This document shows positions 7,803 to 14,000 of a stretch of DNA of 14,000 nt, one piece after another. The position numbers and the translations under genes are program-made. Source of the DNA: Nitrosarchaeum sp. (GTDB lineage Archaea > Thermoproteota > Nitrososphaeria > Nitrososphaerales > Nitrosopumilaceae); assembly GCA_004297665.1 (NCBI GenBank), contig SCUP01000339.1, positions 1 to 14,000 on the forward strand, read 5' to 3'. How positions within the stretch are numbered: position 1 is the first letter of the stretch; the number at the start of each line of letters is the position of its first letter. The notes under the pieces are model-generated. The model was not told the origin of the DNA. It worked only from the letters and a program-made list of their open reading frames with translations, and searched no databases.

Positions 7803-8600
7803 ATGACAGATAACAATGAATCCACGGATAATTTTAAAACAAAACATGATGAGTCGATAAAGGTAATGTCAGTTGATGATCAAAAGATAAAGACAGTAGG
7901 TGAGGTATTGTCAAATGATTCAAGCAGGGCAATTCTAAAGATACTTGCAGACAGAGAAATGTCTGCAAATCAGATATCACAAAATGCGGATTTGTCCATT
8001 GCCCTTGTTGCATTTCACCTAAAAAAGATGCAAGATGTTGGGATAATCAAGGTGACAAAGACAGGCAAATCTGTAAAGGGACAAGATGTAAAATATTATT
8101 CTGCGACAAACCAGTCTTTTCTTATCACTCCTGCAAGACACACTGAATCTATTTTGGATTCTGTGAAAAGATATTCGAGGTTTGCGGCAATAGGCATTGC
8201 AGGACTGGCATCATGGGTAATTCTAAGAAAAGATGTTAGAACATGGAATTCTGGAGAAGAAATTCCAATGATAATATCCGACTCAGATACGGTAACAAAA
8301 GAACCCAGACCTACACTGCCACCAAGTGATTTTATGCATGGTGAAGATGCTTCAAGTAATTATCCAGTACCTAGCCCAGAGCCATCACATTCAGGGGTGC
8401 AAGACCATAATCTTCAGTTAAGCGATCCTGACATACAACTTGATAGGACTGTTTATCCTGTACCATTTGGTACATCTGTAGAATCAATAGAGCCAATCAT
8501 TTTATCACTGCTTGTTCCAATTGCAGTAATCATATCAGGAGTAATTATTGATAGAGTGCTTAGCCGCTGGATGATTAAAAGAAATATGCGCAAGGTGTAA
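7803..8600 (+). CDS. Membrane-bound ArsR-like HTH regulator with extracytoplasmic loop
   Basis: The product is 265 residues. About 28-110 is an ArsR-type winged helix: VGEVLSNDSSRAILKIL, MSANQISQNADLSIALVAFHLKKMQDVGII as recognition region, KYYSA wing end. A first transmembrane segment lies at about 126-141 and a second at about 231-252, followed by a strongly basic tail (SRWMIKRNMRKV) that should be cytoplasmic. This places the Pro/Asp-rich residues 142-230 outside. That loop holds WNSGEEIP (148-154), PRPTLPP, PVPSPEPS and LSDPDIQLDRTVYPVPFG (206-223), which match motifs in the N-terminal linker of the divergent propeller protein. It is therefore a one-component sensor whose outer part may recognise the propeller or a shared partner. 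No Shine-Dalgarno sequence is seen; it is probably leaderless. No metal-binding Cys motif is present in the HTH. Confidence 0.88.
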   Translation: MTDNNESTDNFKTKHDESIKVMSVDDQKIKTVGEVLSNDSSRAILKILADREMSANQISQNADLSIALVAFHLKKMQDVGIIKVTKTGKSVKGQDVKYYSATNQSFLITPARHTESILDSVKRYSRFAAIGIAGLASWVILRKDVRTWNSGEEIPMIISDSDTVTKEPRPTLPPSDFMHGEDASSNYPVPSPEPSHSGVQDHNLQLSDPDIQLDRTVYPVPFGTSVESIEPIILSLLVPIAVIISGVIIDRVLSRWMIKRNMRKV

Positions 8601-8612
8601 TTCTTATTTTTT
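8601..8612 (+). terminator. Oligo-T terminator after the membrane regulator gene
   Basis: TTCTTATTTTTT follows the TAA at 8598-8600 directly. Oligo-T tracts on the coding strand are the usual archaeal termination signal. Confidence 0.45.
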
Positions 8613-8787
8613 AATAGAACATATCAACTGCAAATTTAATTAATTTTATAAAATGTTTCTAAATGTATTATTGATAAAATAAATATATTAAAAAAATAAG
8701 ACATGTGAAAAAATATTCTCTCAAAAACATGTTGAAAATCATAACTATAGATGATAAAAAATAAAACAAGATCTATTTTGTGCTCGA
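8613..8787. other. A/T-rich intergenic stretch
   Basis: Together with 8788-8893 this is the largest gene-poor gap before the right edge (about 290 bases). It contains ACATGT at 8701, 8727 and 8808, each with adjoining A or T runs, and no RNA gene that I can fold by eye. A 12-codon frame at 8729 is probably noise. Confidence 0.5.
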
Positions 8788-8883
8788 ATGAATCTAAATC
8801 GGATAAAACATGTGGTTTTCAGTACCATTTTGATATTTTGTTTTGTTATTTTGTATTGTTATTTTTGGATTGGTTATTTATGA
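8788..8883 (+). CDS. Possible 31-residue single-pass membrane peptide
   Basis: This short frame lies in the A/T-rich gap between the regulator and the next minus-strand gene. It starts MNLNRIKHVV and continues as an unbroken hydrophobic stretch (about residues 9-31) ending in TGA. The basic N-terminus and transmembrane-length core are what a small membrane protein would show. An A-rich TATA-like run near 8755-8765 is about 28 bases upstream. Caution: T-rich DNA encodes Phe/Leu/Ile/Val by default, and the run could instead be transcription-stop sequence. Confidence 0.25.
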   Translation: MNLNRIKHVVFSTILIFCFVILYCYFWIGYL

Positions 8884-8890
8884 AAAACTT
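8883..8890 (-). terminator. Oligo-T terminator after the three-repeat surface protein gene
   Basis: On the minus strand AAGTTTTT follows the TGA at 8896-8894 within a few bases. It overlaps the end of the doubtful plus-strand peptide. Confidence 0.4.
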
Positions 8891-8893
8891 GAC

Positions 8894-10099
8894 TCATCGG
8901 GTAACAACCCATTGATAGATTACCTTGACTTGTTCTTGAATTATCTGATTGAGATTATCTATTTTGTTTTCTAGTGTTTGTACTTGCAAGCGCAGACTGG
9001 ATATTTGCTGTTGCAGCATCTTGTTTTCTTCTTGCATGCTCATGTTTGATGTATCTTCAATACTTTCAGCATCTTTTTGATAGTCAAAATATGTAGAAAA
9101 AATATAATTCTTATACTGGGCTCGAATCTCGTATTGACCATCTATTGTCCATTCTGGGCCACCTGCCTTGAAACTGACATGAAAAGTTCCATCTGAAAGT
9201 GCTTGGGATTGCATCACATCTACCATGTCGCCTTTTGAATCTAAGATCTGCATCTGTACTGGGAATCCAACGTCATAGTTTGCAATAGAGCCTGAAATTA
9301 TAATGTCATCACCATCAGAATAGTAGACATTATTTGTCTTTATTATTGGAAATTTCAAATTAGATTGCCCTGATGTGAAATCCGTTGGTTTTTGCTCTGC
9401 CTTGAACTGGAAACTTTTAGTTATCTCGCTGTCTTTGTATTTTGCAGTAACAGTATAAGCTCCTGTAATAGGAGAGCCAAGGTTTGTTTCTAAATTCTTT
9501 TCAAATATGCCAGTTTGCTCATCAATCCATACGAATTGAGAAAAAACAACATTGTTATCCGGATTAGTCACTGATATCTTTACCTGTGGAGTTGCAGGGT
9601 AAAGTGGATGGATGCTTCCTTTGATCATTATTCTGTCATTATAATACACTGGAGAATTTGGTACTGATAATGTGATGGTATTACCATTCTGTTGGTTTGC
9701 TGTTGTCCAGTCAAATGCAAAATCAAATATTGTTGGAGCCATTTGTTGGCCTCCATAAGTGGCAAAGACGGTATATTTTCCCTGTCCTGCCTTTTCCATT
9801 GCACCACCTGCTATAAACTCGGTTCGGAAGCTTTTGTCATCTTCAACATCAAGTTGTGCAATATTTACTATTTTACCATTGGGTCCAACAATTCTTAATG
9901 CTACTTGAGCATCGCCTAGAAGTTCATTTACTTTTCCTTCTATGGTTATTTTTTCTCCTGAAAAGAAAAGATTTGAACAACAAACCCAAATGGAATCTGC
10001 ATTAGCATAAGAAATTGCTGGGATTAACAGCATAAGCATGACAAATATGGGCATTATTGTATTTGCATGACATGAAAACAATCTTGTTGATTTCAACAT
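8894..10099 (-). CDS. Secreted protein with three Ig-like beta-sandwich repeats and C-terminal coiled coil
   Basis: The product is 401 residues. A signal peptide covers about 1-34 (LKSTR at the N-terminus, hydrophobic 16-29, cut near ANA-DS). Starting at Met16 instead would remove the basic residues, so the longer start is preferred. Three repeats of about 95 residues follow, at roughly 38-131, 146-233 and 256-341. Each runs Y/F.[SN][GD]..I.I.G.[VI], a PxVxIxI-like strand, a DG/TG turn with F..[NFE], and G.Y.[VI].A.Y ending in F.F/Y. Residues 352-393 form a heptad coiled coil (EENKMLQQQISSL onwards), which may oligomerise the protein or dock it on the cell surface. Two adjacent cysteines (40-41) follow the signal. 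There is no transmembrane anchor or PEF tail. It diverges from the winged-helix gene at 10196, with an inverted repeat across its promoter. There is no Shine-Dalgarno sequence. Function unknown. Confidence 0.87.
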   Translation of the reverse strand: MLKSTRLFSCHANTIMPIFVMLMLLIPAISYANADSIWVCCSNLFFSGEKITIEGKVNELLGDAQVALRIVGPNGKIVNIAQLDVEDDKSFRTEFIAGGAMEKAGQGKYTVFATYGGQQMAPTIFDFAFDWTTANQQNGNTITLSVPNSPVYYNDRIMIKGSIHPLYPATPQVKISVTNPDNNVVFSQFVWIDEQTGIFEKNLETNLGSPITGAYTVTAKYKDSEITKSFQFKAEQKPTDFTSGQSNLKFPIIKTNNVYYSDGDDIIISGSIANYDVGFPVQMQILDSKGDMVDVMQSQALSDGTFHVSFKAGGPEWTIDGQYEIRAQYKNYIFSTYFDYQKDAESIEDTSNMSMQEENKMLQQQISSLRLQVQTLENKIDNLNQIIQEQVKVIYQWVVTR

Positions 10100-10114
10100 A
10101 GTAATTTTTCAACA

Positions 10115-10154
10115 ATACTATTTAACACTATAGAATGAAGTGTTAGTATAGTAT
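10115..10154. promoter_or_regulatory. Two-part inverted repeat in the divergent promoter region (candidate operator)
   Basis: Outer arms ATACTAT (10115-10121) and ATAGTAT (10148-10154) and inner arms AACACT (10124-10129) and AGTGTT (10139-10144) share almost the same centre (10134). This gives 13 matching base pairs with spacers of 2 and 3 bases. It lies between the divergent starts at 10099 and 10196 and covers the likely TATA box on the minus side and TATAGTATA on the plus side, a typical place for binding by a dimeric winged-helix regulator. Confidence 0.5.
10118..10125 (-). promoter_or_regulatory. Candidate TATA box of the three-repeat surface protein gene
   Basis: Minus-strand TTAAATAG is centred about 22-24 bases before the ATG at 10099, near the position expected for a leaderless transcript. 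It lies inside the left half of the inverted repeat at 10115-10154. Confidence 0.35.
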
Positions 10155-10195
10155 ATGTATGCTTACAACTTTAGAAACAGTGTAACAACATTCTA

Positions 10196-10507
10196 TTGTT
10201 GAGCAAAAAGTCAAAGCAGGGCTTTTTAGTATTTTTGAGGCAGTTATCAAAAATGGGATTCTATGACATACTATTACACATAAAAGACAATCCTAACGTG
10301 CATTACAATGAGGTTCTAAAGCACTCACTTGAGAAAGAAATTGTGGGGGGACGTGCGTCAATCACCATAGTTCTAAATGGATTGACGGGTCTTGGACTAT
10401 TAGACAGAGTGATCAGCCAAGACAGGCCCATACGAACCACATACAATATCACAGAAAAGGGCAACAAAGTACTCAGGCACTTTAAGGAATTAGAGTCTCT
10501 TTTTTAG
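10196..10507 (+). CDS. Small winged-helix DNA-binding regulator
   Basis: The product is 103 residues and is almost entirely one winged-helix domain: helix 1 (LRQLSKMGFYDILLHIK, 14-30), VHYNEVLKHSL (35-45), a recognition region GRASITIVLNGLTGLGLLDRV (52-72), a wing (RPIRTTYNITEKG, 77-89) and a closing helix LRHFKELESLF. The layout is that of HxlR/PadR/MarR-like archaeal regulators, and I cannot place it more exactly. The start is TTG (10196, with another TTG next). An ATG at 10253 would cut into helix 1 and lacks a well-spaced Shine-Dalgarno sequence, so the longer form is favoured. It probably represses the divergent surface protein gene and itself through the inverted repeat at 10115-10154, which is inference from position. 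Confidence 0.82.
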   Translation: MLSKKSKQGFLVFLRQLSKMGFYDILLHIKDNPNVHYNEVLKHSLEKEIVGGRASITIVLNGLTGLGLLDRVISQDRPIRTTYNITEKGNKVLRHFKELESLF

Positions 10508-10589
10508 ACTCGTATGGTTAACGACAAATATGTACAACTAACTTTTACAGGAACAAATTTCAACAGGTTTGAACATTAAATCACTCAAG

Positions 10590-10607
10590 TGGAATTGTTT
10601 GGTTCCA
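10590..10607. terminator. Hairpin between convergent genes
   Basis: TGGAA and TTCCA pair, extended by two G-T wobbles, around a GTTT loop. It stands a few bases beyond the stop (10614-10612) of the large ATPase gene and about 80 bases after the winged-helix gene. It could limit read-through from either side, but no long T tract follows, so the role is uncertain. Confidence 0.3.
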
Positions 10608-10611
10608 GTTT

Positions 10612-13600
10612 CTAAATCTTATTTGTGATGTTTAATTCAAAAGAATATCGCAGATCATTAACACCAGTTAAGTAAAGACGAGCATTAAATTTTTGTGTCA
10701 TCTGATCATTTCCATTAAGAAGCATGGCCAACATCATGATGACTTTTCGATATTCAATGTTATAGAATATTTCAATTTCTTTATTATTTTGAATTGGTAT
10801 TGCTATTTCATCCAAGTTTGACAGTTTTTTTATAAAATCTGAGAAATCATTTGAAGAAATCAAAACAGGGTTTTGATCTACTGGATTTGACTTAACCACA
10901 TTAAAAAATAATTTAGAATCTTGAATTATATAATTATCTATAATTTTCTTATAACTTCCATTAAATTTTTGTAAGAAAAACATTGAATCGGTTACAAATT
11001 GTCGTAAGTCTGGTTGTTGAGATTCCGTTATAGATTCAGTTTTATTATGAGATGTTACTGTATTATAATTTCCAAACAGATCTAGAAAATTATATAATCT
11101 TGATTCATTCCAAGGTTTAAAAATCTCTTTGAATATATTTTCCCAATTTCCATGCCCAATTTCACTTGGTTGTGTTGGAGGACCACTTGTCAGCAATATT
11201 TTGTAATCTTTTCTATTTAGATATTGAAATTCATTTTTGATTAAAGCAAAGCCCTTTTGTTCATCATTTTTAATATTTTTATTTATTTCATTGTTTATTT
11301 TTGGATCTAATTGTTTCATACGATTATCTCTATCTCCGTACAACAGAGTAAAAATATTATAAACATCTGATCGTAATTTTCTCTCTAAATATTTTACAAT
11401 AGTTTCACACATTACGAAATATTCTTTATCCATCCACAATTCTCTACAAAGATCTAGCACCTTGCAATCGGATCTTGTAAGATTATCATAAGAAATACTG
11501 AATGATTTATCTTTTTCAGTTTGATTTTTCAAAAATACTACTAATTCTGTAAATGCTTCTTTGTATATGCCAAAAATAAAATTTGCACGTTTCATATCTA
11601 CATCTGGTGAATTTTCTAAATAATTTACAAATTCAATTAAAGGAGATGGATTATGCCAAAAATCTTTCCAAAACCCAATTTTTTCTTCCTTACTGTCTTG
11701 AGGGATTGAAATGTTTTCTAAAACCATGAAAGCATGTGTGAGTGTGTTTAGAGATTTTTTACACTGGTTAACTAAGTCTTTGGGAGCTATGTTCAACGAA
11801 TGTTCTTTTTCTATTGCAAGAAGTGGTTTGTAATCTTCTAATGTTTGTAACAATATTTTTGCAGCAGTTTCGTCTTTTGTCTTTTTAGCTAATTTTTCTA
11901 AAATTTCATATTCGCGAGTTTTTGTACTTTTCTTTCTATAGATTGGATTACCTATGAATGCTGGAACTAAATAATCTTCAAGAGACACATTATATTTTAC
12001 TACTATTTCATTATTGACCTCTATTAATTCTCTGTTTACTAGCCATTTTATCCCCTCTAAATCACGAAAAACATTAATCAATCCAGATCGTTTTAATTGA
12101 TTTAACGCCCAGATATTTCGTTCTATTAGTGGAGAATTTTCATATAATCCATGCTCTAAATGTAAATCCCCTAATAATTCAAAACATTTTTGTTTGTTCT
12201 CAACATCTGCATCAGCAGTAATTTCTGACAGATGTTCAATTTGATATGAAAGTTTAGGACGTGACAAAACACTTTTTTTAATTTCATCTAGAATATCCAA
12301 AGGAATTGCTTTTGGATTAATTGTCAATACCGTATCAAAATTACCGTTAGTAAATTCTTCTAATGCTTTTCTTAAAAATTCCCTGAATGTTATAATCATG
12401 TTTTTTTGTTTGAGATCATCATAAATTTTCTTAACAAATACTCGTCCAATAATATTTTTTTTGTTTTTATTTTTTGAAAAAGTGATCATACGATTATTCA
12501 ACATTTCATAAGCATCTTCTTCTTTGATTTCTGGCATTGTTTCCTCTCTGATTAATGAGCCTGATAATCTTGGCTCCATCGCAATTTTTGATTTCCATTG
12601 TGGGATTCCTGCAACATATACTGCGGTGTTTAATCCATCTTCAATCATCTCAGATGTAAAAATTTGTAAATAACTTAAGAAATCTAGTACTGCATCAAAT
12701 GCTTTTGGATTTTTATGTAAATCATCAATAAAGATCACTAATCCATTAAAATTTTTTTGTTTTGTTAATTGTATTAGGATTTCTTTTATTTTTTGAATTG
12801 AACTATTCTTATCATCCTGTTCTAAGATTAATGAATATTCCTTACTCTCATTAGTTAAACTAGTTAATAATTTATTTTCAAAATTAAAGATGTTTACGGA
12901 AACATCTTTTGAGGCCCACAAGGGAACAGATACGGACAATACTCGATTTCGTAAAAGAATTTTTGTAAGATAATCAAAAAATGCTGTTTTACCTGAACCA
13001 AAATCTCCATAAAAAATAGTATTTTTAAAAATTTGTTGTTTTAGATTATCAGTAAAATTCATATATTTTTTAAAAATTTCGGTTCTTACAATAATTGATT
13101 CATACATAGAATCATTAATTTTTTTTAACCCTTCTGCAAGAGGAAATGGATCATCTTCAAGATTCAATTGTTGCCACCATTCTTGCAGTGAAGTTAGATT
13201 TTCTTTTGCTATTTCAGGTTCATCATAGTCTTGTTTTTGAAGTTTAGTAGGTATTGTAGCTAATTGTCTTTCCAAATCATCGATTTCTTTTTTAAATTTC
13301 TCTTTTTGTTCTAAGAGTTCAGGTTGACTTTCTGCTAATATCTTGGCCTTGATCTCATTTTCTATTTTTTCACGATATTCTAGATTTTCTAATTTTGTTG
13401 GGTCTATAACCATGAATGTATTTTTATTTTTTAATTTCAAAGATTCAAAAAGTATTTTTGATTCATAAATATTATTTTCAAAAAAAGGGCGTTCTAAAAG
13501 ATTATTTAACTCCTCTTCAGTATGTATCAAATATTTTCTTATCATGTACAAAACAGCTACTTGGGCAATTTCAGAGTTTTTGGGATTCCTAACAAATTTT

Positions 13601-13722
13601 CGGACTTCATAAAAATAATCATGCTTTTTTTGTTTATATACTTCATCTAGAAAATCTTTCTGTTGAAGTAATCTTAAATTATCTTTTACAAATTTGATTA
13701 TTACTGACTCTCGAGTTTTCAT
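10612..13722 (-). CDS. Large P-loop (AAA+/STAND-like) ATPase of unknown function
   Basis: The product is 1036 residues, cytoplasmic, with no signal or membrane segment. Residues 1-105 are helical; 112-165 form a charged coiled coil; WWQQLNLEDDPFP (182-194) is the 'L..DPF' entry found before the P-loop in ExeA/Orc-like ATPases. Walker A is YGDFGSGKTAF (238-248) and Walker B is LVIFIDDLHK (328-337, acidic pair 333-334). AGIPQW and PRLSGSLIREETMPEI (384-399) resemble the sensor and lid region of Orc1/Cdc6-, TniB- and STAND-type ATPases, with EEDAYEMLNNRM after it. A helical region follows to the end, in which I see no nuclease, protease, TIR or repeat motif. Its DNA is clearly more A/T-rich than its neighbours (9 G/C of 60 at 12421-12480, against 22 of 60 at 5401-5460), hinting at transfer. 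It could be a defence or replication-type ATPase; that is speculation. Confidence 0.85.
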   Translation of the reverse strand: MKTRESVIIKFVKDNLRLLQQKDFLDEVYKQKKHDYFYEVRKFVRNPKNSEIAQVAVLYMIRKYLIHTEEELNNLLERPFFENNIYESKILFESLKLKNKNTFMVIDPTKLENLEYREKIENEIKAKILAESQPELLEQKEKFKKEIDDLERQLATIPTKLQKQDYDEPEIAKENLTSLQEWWQQLNLEDDPFPLAEGLKKINDSMYESIIVRTEIFKKYMNFTDNLKQQIFKNTIFYGDFGSGKTAFFDYLTKILLRNRVLSVSVPLWASKDVSVNIFNFENKLLTSLTNESKEYSLILEQDDKNSSIQKIKEILIQLTKQKNFNGLVIFIDDLHKNPKAFDAVLDFLSYLQIFTSEMIEDGLNTAVYVAGIPQWKSKIAMEPRLSGSLIREETMPEIKEEDAYEMLNNRMITFSKNKNKKNIIGRVFVKKIYDDLKQKNMIITFREFLRKALEEFTNGNFDTVLTINPKAIPLDILDEIKKSVLSRPKLSYQIEHLSEITADADVENKQKCFELLGDLHLEHGLYENSPLIERNIWALNQLKRSGLINVFRDLEGIKWLVNRELIEVNNEIVVKYNVSLEDYLVPAFIGNPIYRKKSTKTREYEILEKLAKKTKDETAAKILLQTLEDYKPLLAIEKEHSLNIAPKDLVNQCKKSLNTLTHAFMVLENISIPQDSKEEKIGFWKDFWHNPSPLIEFVNYLENSPDVDMKRANFIFGIYKEAFTELVVFLKNQTEKDKSFSISYDNLTRSDCKVLDLCRELWMDKEYFVMCETIVKYLERKLRSDVYNIFTLLYGDRDNRMKQLDPKINNEINKNIKNDEQKGFALIKNEFQYLNRKDYKILLTSGPPTQPSEIGHGNWENIFKEIFKPWNESRLYNFLDLFGNYNTVTSHNKTESITESQQPDLRQFVTDSMFFLQKFNGSYKKIIDNYIIQDSKLFFNVVKSNPVDQNPVLISSNDFSDFIKKLSNLDEIAIPIQNNKEIEIFYNIEYRKVIMMLAMLLNGNDQMTQKFNARLYLTGVNDLRYSFELNITNKI

Positions 13723-13747
13723 TGTGATTATTATCTTTAACTACTAC

Positions 13748-13756
13748 AAAAATATT
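13748..13756 (-). promoter_or_regulatory. Candidate TATA box of the large ATPase gene
   Basis: On the minus strand AATATTTTT is centred about 30 bases before the ATG at 13722, with no Shine-Dalgarno sequence between. This suits a nearly leaderless transcript, but in such A/T-rich DNA the call is weak. Confidence 0.25.
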
Positions 13757-13830
13757 CCCGAGTAAGATTATGTTCTTCATAAAATATGATATATTGATAC
13801 ACAAAAAGTAAATTTTAATTCTAATTTCTG

Positions 13831-13956
13831 ATGCAATTTATTACTGACATTCTCTATTTCTACACATCCTTCAAAAACGATGATAGTTCAAAATTAAAAA
13901 CACCTAGTTCAGATCTAGGTCGGTTTACACATATTTTATTAAAATTATTTGCTTAG
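13831..13956 (+). CDS. Doubtful 41-residue small ORF
   Basis: The frame runs from ATG (MQFITDILYFYTS...) to TAG without interruption and is followed by TTTT. It has no clear Shine-Dalgarno sequence or recognisable motif, and it contains the hairpin at 13902-13920. I include it because it is open longer than expected for this A/T content, but chance is quite possible. Confidence 0.15.
   Translation: MQFITDILYFYTSFKNDDSSKLKTPSSDLGRFTHILLKLFA
13902..13920 (-). terminator. Hairpin followed by T run on the minus strand
   Basis: ACCTAG and CTAGGT pair around TTCAGAT. Read on the minus strand, the stem is followed by GTTTTTAATTTT, as a terminator would be for a gene lying to the right of the window. 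The 5-bp core stem with a 7-base TTC loop also looks like a tRNA T-arm, but the rest of a tRNA is absent. Confidence 0.35.
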
Positions 13957-13962
13957 TTTTGA

Positions 13963-13998
13963 TTATCCGTTCATCGCTCTAAATTTGATCCTTTGATC
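13963..13998 (-). CDS. Possible C-terminal codons of a minus-strand gene beyond the window
   Basis: One minus-strand frame is open from the right edge to a TAA at 13963, giving a C-terminus DQRIKFRAMNG. The other two minus frames hit stops sooner. A hairpin plus T run lies about 45 bases downstream. Eleven codons are too few to call a gene with any assurance. Confidence 0.2.
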   Translation of the reverse strand, partial: DQRIKFRAMNG

Positions 13999-14000
13999 TA

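Noticed and set aside
8820..8880. Tandem repeat in the T-rich run (TTTTGTTATTTTG...)
   Set aside because: The units are irregular and look like low-complexity T-rich sequence rather than a true repeat array.
10253..10507. ATG at 10253 as start of the winged-helix gene
   Set aside because: It truncates the first helix of the domain, and the nearest GAGG is 12 bases away.
10514..10579. 21-codon plus-strand frame after the winged-helix gene
   Set aside because: It is too short, has no Shine-Dalgarno sequence or motif, and is within the range expected by chance.
13870..13930. A complete tRNA gene around the TTC-loop hairpin
   Set aside because: Only about 30 bases separate a weak acceptor-like match (AAAACGA) from the T-arm-like hairpin, too few for D and anticodon arms, and loop position 58 is G.

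Overview
The window looks like a chromosomal stretch from an ammonia-oxidising thaumarchaeon (Nitrososphaerota, Nitrosopumilaceae-like). The evidence is the low G+C, the mix of apparently leaderless first genes and Shine-Dalgarno-led internal genes, the density of secreted Asn/Ser/Thr-rich proteins of unknown function, a recurring two-cysteine 'SPLKQ...CK...ACVK...RGW' module that I associate with this lineage, and a PEF-type C-terminal anchor. The assignment is by pattern recognition, not by a search.

Region 1 (1-4813, minus strand) is one operon of four exported proteins. Each junction is a 4-bp ATGA stop/start overlap. The first gene (3032-4813) and the last (1-1255, cut by the window edge) are paralogues from a duplication. 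Between them lie another SPLKQ-module protein and a small protein with a PEF-type C-terminal membrane anchor.

Region 2 (4894-8600) is a divergent module. On the minus strand are a small secreted beta-sandwich protein and a large secreted or anchored beta-propeller protein (Beta_propel family). On the plus strand is a membrane-bound ArsR-like helix-turn-helix regulator with two transmembrane segments. The predicted outer loop of the regulator carries the same short peptides as the N-terminal linker of the propeller (WNSGEE[IV]P, L.DPD[IV].L, LDR[ST]V[FY]P.PFG), in a different order. This suggests a surface-sensing pair in which one protein mimics, or competes with, part of the other. It is the strongest candidate for an undescribed system here.

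Region 3 (8601-10507) holds an A/T-rich gap with a possible 31-residue membrane peptide, then a secreted three-repeat beta-sandwich protein with a C-terminal coiled coil, divergent from a small winged-helix regulator. A two-part inverted repeat of about 40 bp sits between them and overlaps the likely TATA box of the surface protein.

Region 4 (10612-14000) is a single 1036-residue P-loop ATPase with a coiled coil and a long unrecognised helical C-terminal half. Its DNA is visibly richer in A/T than its neighbours, suggesting later acquisition. The right edge holds a hairpin, a doubtful small ORF and perhaps the last codons of another minus-strand gene. I saw no complete tRNA, rRNA, CRISPR array or transposase.
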